From contig NZ_BMDH01000001.1 in NCBI RefSeq assembly GCF_014635685.1, positions 930,001-994,000 of the forward strand: DNA of 64,000 nt. Reading direction: 5' to 3'. The notes under the pieces were generated by a model. It worked only from the letters and a program-made list of their open reading frames with translations, ran no database searches and had not been told where the DNA came from. Position numbers and translations under genes: made by a program. Of the stretch, positions 20,794 to 29,158 are shown one piece after another; position 1 is the first letter of the stretch; every line of letters starts with the position of its first letter. Source of the DNA: Galliscardovia ingluviei. GTDB taxonomy: Bacteria; Actinomycetota; Actinomycetes; Actinomycetales; Bifidobacteriaceae.

Positions 20794-20799
20794 ACTATA
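20794..20799 (-). promoter_or_regulatory. -10 box of the ykoE riboswitch transcript
   Basis: TATAGT on the minus strand lies just before the start of the TPP aptamer; a weak TTCCTT 16 bases upstream could be the -35. It overlaps the end of the convergent-looking terminator region of the M20 gene upstream. Confidence 0.45.
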
Positions 20800-20811
20800 C
20801 ACGAAGTGACG

Positions 20812-20850
20812 AAAAAAGGAATAGAGTATCCAAAAAACTCTATTCCTTTT
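20812..20850 (-). terminator. Terminator of the M20 dipeptidase gene
   Basis: A perfect 14-bp stem, AAAAGGAATAGAGT with ACTCTATTCCTTTT, closes a nine-base loop. On the minus strand it ends in TTTTTT, giving a strong intrinsic terminator that shields the riboswitch operon from read-through. Confidence 0.88.
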
Positions 20851-20906
20851 CTAAGTCAGCGATATACGTGAGTTAGCAATATGCAGCACGTAATCGCTAA
20901 CGCGAG

Positions 20907-21048
20907 TTGCCTAATGCTGACTCGCAAGCTCAACAGCATTATCTGCTCTTCGCAAGCTCACGTTACCTATTGCTAACTCACCAGCTCAACAGTGCTACTT
21001 ACTCTTCGCCAGCTCACGTTACCTATTGCTGACTCGCCAACTCGTCAA
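20907..21048. repeat. 56-bp tandem repeat duplicating the 3' end of the M20 gene
   Basis: Copies begin at 20907, 20963 and 21019, exactly 56 bases apart; the third is partial and runs into the last codons and stop of the dipeptidase gene. The shared core reads TTACCTATTGCTGACTCGCC with a few substitutions per copy. Further decayed fragments of the motif appear at 20860-20906. It looks like tandem duplication of the gene terminus. Confidence 0.85.
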
Positions 21049-22396
21049 GTAACAACGCCTCGGCGATGATATTGTGTTCTAACGATTGCAAATCAATAGA
21101 CTCATTCGGGCTGTGGGCATTAGACTTAGGATCTTCCGGACCCGTGACCAAAACCTTAGCTTGAGGGAAAATACGCTGCAATTCAGGAATAAATGGAATA
21201 GAACCACCCTCACCCTTGTTTGCAGGTGCCTGACCAAATGCAGTTTGCAATGCTTCTTCAGCAATCTGCACCACATCACTTTGAGCATCCATCGCCCAGC
21301 CCATGCCATTATCGAGTGGCTTGACACTTACTTGAGCGCCAAAAGGCGCATGCTCAATGAGATAGTCAGTCAATGCCTGCTGCGCCTCTTCCGGACGCTG
21401 GTTTGGTGCAGTACGAAGTGATAAAGCAAAACGCGCACTCGGAGCAATAACATTAAACGCTCCCTCAACAGGATGCGCATCAAAGCCAGTCACAGTAAGG
21501 CTTGGCTTAGTCCACAGTCGGCTTGCCAGCGAACCAGTACCAGCCATCTGCAGCCCCTCAACTGTTGCAGCATCGGCACGAACTTGCGCTTCATCAAGAT
21601 CTCGCGCTAATCCACCGATTGGTTCAGTTGCTGTAATACCTGGCACCTGCAACTCACCATCCGCATTATACAGTGAGCTAATCAGCATTGCCGCCAACGT
21701 ATTGGCATCAAGAATTGGACCGCCAAACTGCCCGGAATGTACTGGATGATCCAGCGCCTTCACAGTGACTTCGAGTGAAGTATTACCACGCAACGATGTG
21801 GTGAGACTAGGGATAGTGGTGGACCAATTTCCAGAATCAGCAACAATAATCACATCTGACGCAAATTCTGCAGCATGCTCCTCGATAAATGGGATAAAAC
21901 TTGGCGAACCCATCTCTTCTTCACCCTCAAAGAAGATTCGGATATTAACACCAAGTTCCTCACCTAAGATTGCGAGCGCGCCGCGATGAATAGCAATACC
22001 ACCACCATCGTCAGCACTGCCACGACCATAGAGGCGACCATCGCGGATAGTTGCAGTAAATGGGTCTGTATCCCACTCACTAGCGTCTGGTACTGGTTGC
22101 ACATCATGATGTGCATAGAGTAGCACTGTTGGCGCCTCTGGATCGACGATTTTTGAACCGATAACTTCCCAAGCGCCCGGTGTTCCATCAGGATTGGTTG
22201 ACTGCACTACTTTGGCATCAATACCTTGCTCTTGCATTATCTGCGCTACATATTGTGCTGATGCTTTCATATGATCAGCGGCAATACCGTGTGCTGAAAC
22301 TGCTTGTAAGGCAATTTTTTCTGAAAGTGTGCTGATTACGCCATCCCATTGTGCTTGTAAACGAGTGCGAAGCTCTTGTGCACGCTCTGTATTCAC
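21023..22396 (-). CDS. M20-family dipeptidase
   Basis: This cytosolic zinc peptidase of 457 residues probably hydrolyses dipeptides (PepV/carnosinase-like). The first zinc ligand block is LLYAHHDVQP near residue 92, followed by the bridging Asp in GRGSADDGG near residue 128 and the FEGEEEMGSPS block near residue 160 with the catalytic Glu pair. A dimerisation insert covers about 210-330 (HSGQFGG at its start) and a final His ligand is in NAHSPNESID near residue 431. The start is ATG at 22396. The 3' end is duplicated in tandem downstream, and a strong terminator follows. Confidence 0.9.
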   Translation of the reverse strand: MNTERAQELRTRLQAQWDGVISTLSEKIALQAVSAHGIAADHMKASAQYVAQIMQEQGIDAKVVQSTNPDGTPGAWEVIGSKIVDPEAPTVLLYAHHDVQPVPDASEWDTDPFTATIRDGRLYGRGSADDGGGIAIHRGALAILGEELGVNIRIFFEGEEEMGSPSFIPFIEEHAAEFASDVIIVADSGNWSTTIPSLTTSLRGNTSLEVTVKALDHPVHSGQFGGPILDANTLAAMLISSLYNADGELQVPGITATEPIGGLARDLDEAQVRADAATVEGLQMAGTGSLASRLWTKPSLTVTGFDAHPVEGAFNVIAPSARFALSLRTAPNQRPEEAQQALTDYLIEHAPFGAQVSVKPLDNGMGWAMDAQSDVVQIAEEALQTAFGQAPANKGEGGSIPFIPELQRIFPQAKVLVTGPEDPKSNAHSPNESIDLQSLEHNIIAEALLLDELASQQ

Positions 22397-22582
22397 GTAT
22401 ACTCCTTATCCAACGCATGTAGCTCATGCGACTGCGTACTGTTACCCCTAACATAGAGTTACGTCTAATATATGCATGCTTGTCTACATAGTTTTCAATC
22501 TACATATAATTGTTACTGTAGTTACCCTGTGCTCAAACTCTATTGCGATAACCAAGCGGCGTTAAGACGTGCATTAAGTAGT

Positions 22583-22611
22583 TACATACGCTAAACGCCC
22601 GTAAGTGTCAA
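22583..22611 (-). promoter_or_regulatory. Consensus-like promoter upstream of the M20 gene
   Basis: On the minus strand a perfect TTGACA (22606-22611) and TATGTA (22583-22588) are spaced by 17 bases. The M20 start is about 185 bases further downstream, so the transcript would have a long leader. No other coding sequence lies between 22397 and 22633. Confidence 0.5.
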
Positions 22612-22633
22612 TGCGTCCCCGTAACCTAATCGC

Positions 22634-23239
22634 ATGACTTTCAATCCATTCTCACGTAAAAAAGCTGAGCAAGAGACTGCCCCAGCGCCTGTGGAAGATG
22701 GTTCTCGACGCAAAACTGGTCCTACTCCAAAGCGCCGTGATGCAGAGGCTGCTAACTTGCGTCCACTCGTTCCAAAAGATCGCAAAGCGAGTAATAAAAT
22801 AGCTCGTGCAAAAATGCGCGAAAAGCAGGATCGTGAGTATGACGCTATGAAAACTGGTGATTTAGCACATATGCCAGTTTCTGAGCGTCTCGATTTTAGA
22901 ATTTATATTCGCGACTATGTTGATGCTCGTTGGAATGTTGCTGAATTCTTGATGCCTGCAGTTATTATCCTGCTGGTTATCTCTATGGTGGTGACATCGG
23001 CATTACCGCAGGTCATTTTGCCATTGATGATTATTATGTATGCCTATTTCTTCTGGGCAATTGCTGATACTTGGTGGATGTGGCACAAGCTGAAGAAGCT
23101 TCTTATTGCTAAGTTTGGTGAAAAGAGCGTTGAAAAAGGTATGCGCTCTGGCACCTATGCATGGTCTCGCGCTATGCAAATGCGCCGCTGGCGTCTGCCT
23201 CGCCCTCGCTATGACAAGCGTGGCAACTGGCCAAAGTAA
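22634..23239 (+). CDS. DUF3043-family membrane protein
   Basis: The 201-residue product has a basic, Lys/Arg-rich cytoplasmic N-terminus (about 1-95, including RRKTGPTPKRRDAEAANLRPL), two adjacent membrane helices (about 97-117 and 121-140) and a basic tail. The GPTPKR and YVDARWN stretches are typical of DUF3043, a family found across Actinobacteria with unknown function. The ATG at 22634 has no evident ribosome site. It ends with a good intrinsic terminator and precedes lpd, as in bifidobacterial genomes. Confidence 0.82.
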   Translation: MTFNPFSRKKAEQETAPAPVEDGSRRKTGPTPKRRDAEAANLRPLVPKDRKASNKIARAKMREKQDREYDAMKTGDLAHMPVSERLDFRIYIRDYVDARWNVAEFLMPAVIILLVISMVVTSALPQVILPLMIIMYAYFFWAIADTWWMWHKLKKLLIAKFGEKSVEKGMRSGTYAWSRAMQMRRWRLPRPRYDKRGNWPK

Positions 23240-23266
23240 GATACATAGTAATAATTTGTATTTATG

Positions 23267-23304
23267 AGCCTTAATGCACTGCTCTTGTGTGTTAAGGCTT
23301 TTAT
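23267..23304 (+). terminator. Terminator of the DUF3043 gene
   Basis: AGCCTTAA pairs with TTAAGGCT around a 17-base loop and is followed by TTTAT. It is an intrinsic terminator of moderate strength lying 28 bases past the stop. Confidence 0.7.
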
Positions 23305-23330
23305 CTATGTGCGAGTGCGCATTTTTCATG

Positions 23331-23336
23331 TACACT
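23331..23336 (+). promoter_or_regulatory. -10 box of lpd, leaderless geometry
   Basis: TACACT ends seven bases before the lpd ATG, and no ribosome site is present between them, so transcription would begin at or next to the start codon. Confidence 0.45.
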
Positions 23337-23343
23337 TGCTGGT

Positions 23344-25035
23344 ATGCATGCTTTTTCTACCGCTCACGATGCGTCGCAACGTTCCTTTGATGTAGCAATT
23401 ATTGGGGCAGGGCCTGGAGGCTATAGTGCTGCATTGCGTGCAGCAGAACTTGGACTTCGTGTTGCACTTATTGATCGCAACCCACATCCGGGAGGCACGT
23501 GCGTACATCGTGGATGTATCCCTACAAAGGCGCTTATTCAAGCAACACAAACTCTAGATAACATACAATCAGCCGAGAGGTATGGTATTAGTGCGCACAT
23601 TACACATATTGATTATGGCGCTATGCACAACTATATCCGTACCATGGTTCGTGAAACTTCACAGGGAGTATCAGGGTTATTGGCATTCCGCGGCGTGCAA
23701 TATTTTACTGGCACTGCGTCAGTGTCGCTGCAGCATGAGTTATCAGAAAATACCGCATCCGCCACACCTGCAGAGTCAAGTTCAGCTGTACCTCCAAACG
23801 CTTCATCTGACAATTCATCAGACGCCCTATCAGATGCCTGTTTTACTGTGACAATTGAGCCTCCACAACCAACTCAATCACAGGCAGCAACTTCATCATC
23901 GCCATCGCAACAACACGAATCAACACAAATTACAGCACGCCATGTTATTCTCGCTGTTGGTTCCCAAGCCAAACCACTCTACGTTCAAGGAGGGCCTCTT
24001 GCTTGGAATCAAAGTTTGCTTAATTCAACTGGCGCTTTAGCATTAACTGAGTTCCCACAGTCGGCAATTATTATTGGCTCTGGCGTTATTGCTACAGAAT
24101 TTGCTTCTCTCTGGAATCAAGCTGGCGTAGATGTAACTATGATTGTGCGCGGTAAGGGACTGCTCAACTCCGCCGATCGTAGAGTAAGTACCGTGCTTAC
24201 CCGCGAATTACAGCGCCAAGGTGTACGTATTATTAACCATCGTCAGGTAGTGAAACTTGAGACAGGTGTTAATTTAGGAGTGCGCATGGAACTTGCAGAC
24301 ACTGCCACGAGCACAGCGCCAGAAACTGCGCCGCAAGCTACCTCATCACAATCTAGTGAAACACTGGAAGCAGAAATTGCTCTTGTCGCTATTGGAAGGG
24401 CACCTCATACACATGCTTCTTGGATTCAGGATTTGCATATTACTCAAGAGCTTCCATCGGATACGCACACTACCACTGCCCCTATTAGCGTAGACAGCCA
24501 CTATCAGACGCGTATTCCAGGTCTTTTTGCAATTGGCGACTGCATTGCGGGACCTCAACTAGCACATCGTGCATTTGCTCAGGGTATTTCTGTTGCCGAA
24601 TATATTGCAGGTATTGCATCACAGCCTGCCCAAGAGCACAGTATTCCACGAATCGTGTATGCAAGTCCAGAAGTTGCGCTCATCGGACTTACCAAAGAGC
24701 AAGCGTCCAAACAACCGCAGTATTACGATATTCATGAGACGATCTACCCTATGACTGCAAATGCGAGAACGCATATGCTTGGTCAAACTGGCTCTATTAC
24801 TGTGGTAAGCGCCTCAATCCACGACGACATACACTCTGAGGAACAGCCTATTGTTATTGGTATCCATATGGTCGGTCCACATGTGAGTGAATTTGCATCT
24901 ACTGCGCAATACATTGTTGGTCACGCATTAAGCGTGCATGAGGCTTCACAATATATTTTCCCACATCCGACATTCAGCGAGGCCCTTGGAGAAGCATTAC
25001 TGAAAGCCGATGGAAGACCGTTGCATATGCGCTAA
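23344..25035 (+). CDS. lpd: Dihydrolipoamide dehydrogenase-like flavoprotein with Ser-rich inserts
   Basis: This FAD-dependent disulfide oxidoreductase has 563 residues, about 90 more than the usual 460-475. The FAD fold AIIGAGPGGYSAALRAAELG starts near residue 19, and the redox cysteine pair is in GGTCVHRGCIPTKAL near residue 55. The NAD fold IIIGSGVIATEFASLW is near residue 240, GDCIAGPQLAHRAFAQG near residue 398, and the dimer-interface HPTFSEALGEAL near residue 540 holds the catalytic His-Glu pair. The extra length is a Ser/Thr/Pro-rich insert at about 135-200 and a smaller one near 320. No E1 or E2 partner gene lies nearby, and bifidobacteria generally lack pyruvate dehydrogenase, so the physiological partner is unclear. 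Confidence 0.88.
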   Translation: MHAFSTAHDASQRSFDVAIIGAGPGGYSAALRAAELGLRVALIDRNPHPGGTCVHRGCIPTKALIQATQTLDNIQSAERYGISAHITHIDYGAMHNYIRTMVRETSQGVSGLLAFRGVQYFTGTASVSLQHELSENTASATPAESSSAVPPNASSDNSSDALSDACFTVTIEPPQPTQSQAATSSSPSQQHESTQITARHVILAVGSQAKPLYVQGGPLAWNQSLLNSTGALALTEFPQSAIIIGSGVIATEFASLWNQAGVDVTMIVRGKGLLNSADRRVSTVLTRELQRQGVRIINHRQVVKLETGVNLGVRMELADTATSTAPETAPQATSSQSSETLEAEIALVAIGRAPHTHASWIQDLHITQELPSDTHTTTAPISVDSHYQTRIPGLFAIGDCIAGPQLAHRAFAQGISVAEYIAGIASQPAQEHSIPRIVYASPEVALIGLTKEQASKQPQYYDIHETIYPMTANARTHMLGQTGSITVVSASIHDDIHSEEQPIVIGIHMVGPHVSEFASTAQYIVGHALSVHEASQYIFPHPTFSEALGEALLKADGRPLHMR

Positions 25036-25115
25036 CATATTTGCTATTGCTACACGTATACACAGCTTGGTTATCTTTTTAATTGCTATGTATCTTCTGC
25101 GCTCAATCCCTAGCA

Positions 25116-25433
25116 TTACATATCTAATACCACACGTAATGCCCTGACGATGCGCTGCATATATATCTGTTCAAGCTCTCCTATTTTTGAACCTAGATGT
25201 TGCTTTGATATTGCAATAGGTTTTTCTGCCATGACATAGCAATCATGATTGAGTCCATTCATCGCACTGGGACGGACTAGTATTCTTGTCTCTCCTTGTA
25301 ACGATGCATCAGACGTAAATAAGCATACAACCGTAGAGTCAAAGTCCGTAATTCTATCTGATTGAACAATCACAGCCGGACGCGGCTTTGAAGCATATCC
25401 CGAGCCACGAACAGTCTATATTTCACCACGCAT
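25116..25433 (-). pseudogene. MazF/PemK-type toxin gene interrupted by an in-frame TAG
   Basis: From ATG at 25433, overlapping the antitoxin stop, the frame reads MRGEI, then TAG at 25416-25418, then continues TVRGSGYASKPRPAVIVQSD and a full MazF-like C-terminus to 25116. In MazF/PemK toxins the position after RGEI is a Trp, so TGG has most likely become TAG by one base change. Without the stop the product would be 105 residues, the normal size of these mRNA endoribonucleases. An internal GTG at 25373 could give an 85-residue fragment lacking the N-terminal strand and conserved Arg. It is therefore called a pseudogene. Confidence 0.75.
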
Positions 25434-25662
25434 GATCAATCATCTCATCACTCAACGCATCAATGGTTTGCAATGCTTCCTGCTCATGCGCCAATGGCTT
25501 AGCGTCATACTGTAGTCTTACCTCATATGGAAAACCACGATGCGCATTAAATGTCTTAATAAACATCCGCATGGCATCAGCAGGAGTGGTACCCAATTGT
25601 CGGGTGATTTCCTTAAATTCCTGCGCAACTTCGTCATCAACTCGTGTAGCAATCTGAATCAT
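25423..25662 (-). CDS. RelB/DinJ-family antitoxin
   Basis: The 79-residue protein begins IQIATRVDDEVAQEFKEITRQLGTT, a ribbon-helix-helix start typical of RelB/DinJ antitoxins that bind DNA and neutralise an mRNA-cleaving toxin. The C-terminal half, with LAHEQEALQTIDALSDEM, would wrap the toxin. ATG at 25662 has GGAAG upstream; an ORF start at GTG 25674 is too close to the AAAGG site. Its stop overlaps the ATG of the toxin frame by a few bases, the usual TA layout. Because the toxin is broken, the antitoxin is now probably an orphan, though its own frame is intact. Confidence 0.8.
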   Translation of the reverse strand: MIQIATRVDDEVAQEFKEITRQLGTTPADAMRMFIKTFNAHRGFPYEVRLQYDAKPLAHEQEALQTIDALSDEMIDHAW

Positions 25663-25726
25663 GATAACTTCCACCTTTGTATCAGGACATTTGATATGAC
25701 TTTGCTTTTATACAATCATACAACTT

Positions 25727-25770
25727 TTATATCATTTTATAGCATTTTATACCTAATTATATCATTTTGT
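25727..25770. promoter_or_regulatory. Direct-repeat operator candidate of the antitoxin gene
   Basis: TTATATCATTTTAT (25727-25740) and TTATATCATTTTGT (25757-25770) are 30 bases apart, three helical turns, with a related AGCATTTTAT between them. They lie in a very AT-rich 230-base gap upstream of the antitoxin, overlapping several possible -10 boxes on the minus strand. Autoregulation by the antitoxin is inferred. Confidence 0.45.
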
Positions 25771-25908
25771 ATCAAATTATTACTATTCTACATACCTCTG
25801 CGAGACTTACCAAAGAAAAATGTCAGACATACAACATTACCAAGTGTCATTTGGCAGATTTACCAGTAAACTAATGGCGGTAGTATTTGTTAACAACGAG
25901 GACAACAG

Positions 25909-26649
25909 ATGGCAGAGAGCACAACTGGAAGCAAGAAGCCAAAAAAGCAGAAGAGGCAAAGCACCTTCTCGCAAATCAAGCAGATTTATAAATTCACTCG
26001 TGCAGATGACCCGCAGTTGCCATGGTTGCTGGCTGTGGCCATTGTGGTGCCAACCCTCATTGCCGTGTTGGCATGCGTGCTGATGAAACTGCATTGGGTT
26101 ACTTGGATTTTCACCATTGTACTAGGCGTTATGGTAGGCGCACTCATTGCTACGTGGATTCTCACCCGTCGCGCTGATAAAGTCGGTTTCAAGCAGCTTG
26201 AAGGCAAGCCCGGAGCTACTGGTGCAATTCTTTCCAATATCAACCGTAGCGGATTTAGCTTCCCTGCTGAACCTGTGTGGATTGATGCTCGCACAAAGGA
26301 TGCAGTGTGGCGCGGTTCTGGACGCACCGGTGTGTATTTAGTTGGCGAAGGTGATTATGGTCGCGTAATGAAGGCTATTAACCGCGAGGAAGAGAAAATT
26401 AAGCGCATTACACGCGGTTCTGCCGTTCCTATTCACAAAATCAGCGTAGGTGACGGTCCTAACCAAATCCCATTAACTAAGCTACAGCGCACCATTTATC
26501 GCCAGAAAGTTAAGCTCACTAAGTATGAACTTGACGAGCTTAATGGTCGCCTGCATACGCTGCAAATGCGCAATGCTGCTATGGGCATGCCTAAGGGTGT
26601 GGACCCTACTAAGATGCATGTTAGCCGCCGAGCCATGCGTGGAAAGTAG
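25909..26649 (+). CDS. DUF4191-family membrane protein
   Basis: This 246-residue protein has a Lys-rich N-terminus (about 1-35), two membrane helices (about 38-60 and 65-88) and a cytoplasmic basic domain of about 150 residues with the stretches GATGAILSNINRSGFSF and WRGSGRTGVYLVGEGD. These mark it as DUF4191, an actinobacterial family next to glnA and lipoic-acid genes in many genomes, with no known function. The start has GAGGA upstream. It ends 135 bases before glnA. Confidence 0.82.
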   Translation: MAESTTGSKKPKKQKRQSTFSQIKQIYKFTRADDPQLPWLLAVAIVVPTLIAVLACVLMKLHWVTWIFTIVLGVMVGALIATWILTRRADKVGFKQLEGKPGATGAILSNINRSGFSFPAEPVWIDARTKDAVWRGSGRTGVYLVGEGDYGRVMKAINREEEKIKRITRGSAVPIHKISVGDGPNQIPLTKLQRTIYRQKVKLTKYELDELNGRLHTLQMRNAAMGMPKGVDPTKMHVSRRAMRGK

Positions 26650-26652
26650 TCT

Positions 26653-26688
26653 TTTGAGGTCAGATACTGGATTGTGTCTGGCCTCAAA
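26653..26688 (+). terminator. Hairpin after the DUF4191 gene
   Basis: TTTGAGG and CAGA pair with TCTG and CCTCAAA across one mismatch, with a loop of about 12 bases. There is no T-tract after it, so it may be a weak, U-less terminator between this gene and glnA. Confidence 0.45.
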
Positions 26689-26784
26689 CCATATTGAAAC
26701 ATATTCGTAACTTTTTAGGTGTTTAACTGAAACGCCATCTAATACACTAGAACACGTAAGCAACTGATGGAAAGGAGCGGTCCC

Positions 26785-28221
26785 GTGGCTGCTATCGAAA
26801 CAAAGGCCGACGTCGAGGCCCTCATCAATACCGAAGGCGTGGAGTACGTATCCATTCGTTTTACCGATTTAATCGGTGTTCAGCAGCACTTTAATGTGCC
26901 AGCAAGTGAGTTCTTAAAGGATGCTTTTACTGATGGCATGCCTTTTGATGGATCTTCTGTAGAAGGCTTCCAGGCCATCAACGAGTCTGATATGAAGCTA
27001 ATTCCAGATGTTTCCACTGCATATATTGACCCATTCCGCAAGCATAAGACCTTGAATGTTGCCTTCTCTATTGTGGATCCAATTACTGATGAGCCATATT
27101 CTCGCGATCCTCGCCAAGTAGCAGCGAAAGCAGAAGCATTCCTTGCTGCAAGTGGTATTGCTGATGTTGCTTATTTTGCTCCAGAAGCAGAGTTCTTCAT
27201 TTTTGACAAGGTTCGCTATTCCAACGATATGAACACCTCATTCTACGAAGTTGATTCTATTGAAGCTCCTTGGAATAGCGGTGCAGACACCGAGGATGAC
27301 GGCAGCAACAATATCGGATTTAAGAATCGTGCAAAGCGCGGCTACTTCCCTGTTCCTCCGGTCGATCATTATCAAGATTTGCGTGATGACATGGTCGCAA
27401 CACTGCAGCAGGTTGGTTTGCAGCTTGAGCGCGCACACCATGAAGTTGCAGGTGCAGGTCAGCAAGAGATTAACTACCGCTTTAACTCCTTGCAGCATGC
27501 TGGCGATGACTTGATGAAGTACAAGTATGTCGTTCATGAGGTTGCAGCATTGGCTGGTAAGGCAGCAACCTTTATGCCAAAGCCAATTGCTGGCGATAAT
27601 GGTACTGGTATGCACTGCCATCAGTCCCTGTGGAAGGATGGCAAGCCTCTGTTCTACGATGAGAACGGCTATGGCGGATTGTCTGATTTGGCTCGCTGGT
27701 ATATCGGTGGTTTGATTAAGCATTCCAGCTCCGTACTCGCATTTACCAACCCATCCTTGAACTCTTATCACCGCCTTGTTCCAGGCTACGAAGCTCCTGT
27801 CAATTTGGTGTATTCTGCACGCAATCGTTCTGCTGCTATCCGCATTCCTCTGGCTGGTACTTCTCCTGCTGCAAAGCGCATTGAGTTCCGTGCTCCAGAT
27901 CCATCTTGCAACCCATTCTTGGCATTCTCTGCTCAGTTAATGGCAGGCTTAGATGGCATTATCAATCATATTGAGCCTCCAGCTCCAATTGATAAGGATC
28001 TCTATGAGCTTCCTCCAGAAGAACATGCTGGTATCAAGCAGGTTCCAAGCTCCCTAGCAGAGGCCATGAATGCTCTGGAAGAAGATAACGAGTTCTTGAC
28101 TCAGGGTGATGTCTTTACTGAGGATCTTATTGAGACTTGGATTGACTTGAAGCGTGGCGAAATCGATCAGGCTCGCCTTGCTCCTACCCCACTTGAGTAT
28201 GAGCTCTACTTCCATATTTAA
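26785..28221 (+). CDS. glnA: Glutamine synthetase type I
   Basis: The dodecameric enzyme makes glutamine from glutamate, ammonia and ATP, the main ammonia assimilation step. From GTG at 26785, which has AAAGGAG seven bases upstream, the product has 478 residues, the normal size; an ATG 18 bases earlier overlaps the ribosome site. The DGSSVEGF block near residue 52, the metal-ligand EAEFF block near residue 134 and the [12 protein letters not shown] region near residue 272 are all present. The adenylylation loop [16 protein letters not shown] near residue 345-360 retains its Tyr, so GlnE-type control is likely (subclass I-beta). The gene is monocistronic, ending in a strong hairpin. Confidence 0.97.
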   Translation: MAAIETKADVEALINTEGVEYVSIRFTDLIGVQQHFNVPASEFLKDAFTDGMPFDGSSVEGFQAINESDMKLIPDVSTAYIDPFRKHKTLNVAFSIVDPITDEPYSRDPRQVAAKAEAFLAASGIADVAYFAPEAEFFIFDKVRYSNDMNTSFYEVDSIEAPWNSGADTEDDGSNNIGFKNRAKRGYFPVPPVDHYQDLRDDMVATLQQVGLQLERAHHEVAGAGQQEINYRFNSLQHAGDDLMKYKYVVHEVAALAGKAATFMPKPIAGDNGTGMHCHQSLWKDGKPLFYDENGYGGLSDLARWYIGGLIKHSSSVLAFTNPSLNSYHRLVPGYEAPVNLVYSARNRSAAIRIPLAGTSPAAKRIEFRAPDPSCNPFLAFSAQLMAGLDGIINHIEPPAPIDKDLYELPPEEHAGIKQVPSSLAEAMNALEEDNEFLTQGDVFTEDLIETWIDLKRGEIDQARLAPTPLEYELYFHI

Positions 28222-28274
28222 GTAGTATTTCGCTCTATTTAGGTGCAAAGCATGTACCTGTGTAAGTAGAGTGA

Positions 28275-28320
28275 CTACAAGTCTGCCCCGCTAAGTTCTC
28301 TTGGCGGGGCAGACTTGTAG
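28275..28320 (+). terminator. 17-bp perfect hairpin after glnA
   Basis: CTACAAGTCTGCCCCGC pairs perfectly with GCGGGGCAGACTTGTAG around a 12-base loop. It is 53 bases past the glnA stop. There is no clear T-tract, but a stem of this stability is likely to end transcription or protect the 3' end. Confidence 0.75.
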
Positions 28321-28368
28321 TCCCTGTAAGAATACTTGTATTACACGCGTATCACAGCATTATTTGGC

Positions 28369-28374
28369 TATACT
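28369..28374 (+). promoter_or_regulatory. -10 box of the 28381 gene, leaderless geometry
   Basis: TATACT ends six bases before the ATG at 28381. The intervening AGGGAT is too close to act as a ribosome site, so a leaderless transcript is likely. Confidence 0.45.
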
Positions 28375-28380
28375 AGGGAT

Positions 28381-29043
28381 ATGGTAGATACAACAAATAA
28401 CAACACAGACGCTGTATTCGGCAACGATGCATTCGACAACGAAGCGTTTAATGATAGCGCATTTGACAATGATGCTATGCAAGATGATTTAGTATATAGT
28501 AGTTCTTCCGCTGCATGCCCTGTTTGTGATACTTGGAATAAACTTAAATCTTATGAAAAAGTGCAAGCTGCAGTAGATCAAGCACAGCAATTTATCCATA
28601 CCCACCCTGAACTCGAAGCAGCGTATGAGAAGGCACAGCCTACACTTGATGCTGCTCATGATGTAGTCTCGCGCATTACCTTAAGTCAAGTATTTGCAGC
28701 CCTTGGTGTGGTCACTGGTCTCCGTGGCTTAGTACAAGGCTTCTCTGCACGTAAAGCAATTGCACATGGCGATACTAAGCGAGCAAAACGACTGGCATTA
28801 TTTGCAGGTTTAAGTGCTTTTTCTGCTGGACTTTGGGCTATAAACACGTATTTACAGCAACGCCAAGAACAGGACGATACTTTTGATTCGCTTTTCGGTG
28901 TAGATGCTGATACTGATCGTTTTGTCGGCGATTACTATGATCCATCTGATAATGCTGTTGCATTAGCACAAAGCGATAATGCTGATAATGATGAGCAGCC
29001 ATGGATCATTGATACCGATGAATCGAGCGAAGCGGAAAATTAA
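28381..29043 (+). CDS. Unrecognised acidic protein with one or two membrane helices
   Basis: I do not recognise a family. The 220 residues begin with an Asn/Asp/Ala/Phe-rich repetitive stretch (about 1-40, several copies of a D/N-x-A-F-D-N pattern), then a CPVC motif near residue 47 that could bind metal, then a helical region with Glu/Gln-rich heptads (about 55-95). Two hydrophobic segments (about 100-118 and 138-157) surround a basic loop AHGDTKRAKR. The tail of 55 residues is strongly acidic. It stands alone between glnA and the pilus locus with its own promoter and strong terminator. Confidence 0.65.
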   Translation: MVDTTNNNTDAVFGNDAFDNEAFNDSAFDNDAMQDDLVYSSSSAACPVCDTWNKLKSYEKVQAAVDQAQQFIHTHPELEAAYEKAQPTLDAAHDVVSRITLSQVFAALGVVTGLRGLVQGFSARKAIAHGDTKRAKRLALFAGLSAFSAGLWAINTYLQQRQEQDDTFDSLFGVDADTDRFVGDYYDPSDNAVALAQSDNADNDEQPWIIDTDESSEAEN

Positions 29044-29080
29044 TAACCCTGTGCATACCTTTTCGTATACCGCATACACC

Positions 29081-29119
29081 TTGTGCATGCATAACGTGGC
29101 TTATGCATGCACAATTTTT
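29081..29119 (+). terminator. Terminator of the 28381-29043 gene
   Basis: A perfect 14-bp stem, TTGTGCATGCATAA with TTATGCATGCACAA, with a six-base loop and TTTTT after it: a textbook intrinsic terminator. Confidence 0.9.
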
Positions 29120-29122
29120 CAT

Positions 29123-29145
29123 GCTGCTTTAGGCATTTAAGCAGC
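29123..29145 (-). terminator. Short hairpin after the RCC1 surface protein gene
   Basis: GCTGCTT pairs with AAGCAGC around a nine-base loop, 14 bases past the minus-strand stop. There is no T-tract; it is a weak terminator candidate for the pilus operon. Confidence 0.4.
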
Positions 29146-29158
29146 GTCAATACGAGTC

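Noticed and set aside
20243-20809. Plus-strand 188-residue open frame over the ykoE/riboswitch region
   Set aside because: It is antisense to a recognised gene and the riboswitch, and has no ribosome site or family features.
20907-21048. CRISPR-like array
   Set aside because: Units are contiguous with no unique spacers, only 2.5 copies, and derive from the adjacent gene's end.
26700-26784. GlnR/AmtR operator before glnA
   Set aside because: Some GTAAC/GAAAC-like words occur but no convincing full-site arrangement could be placed.
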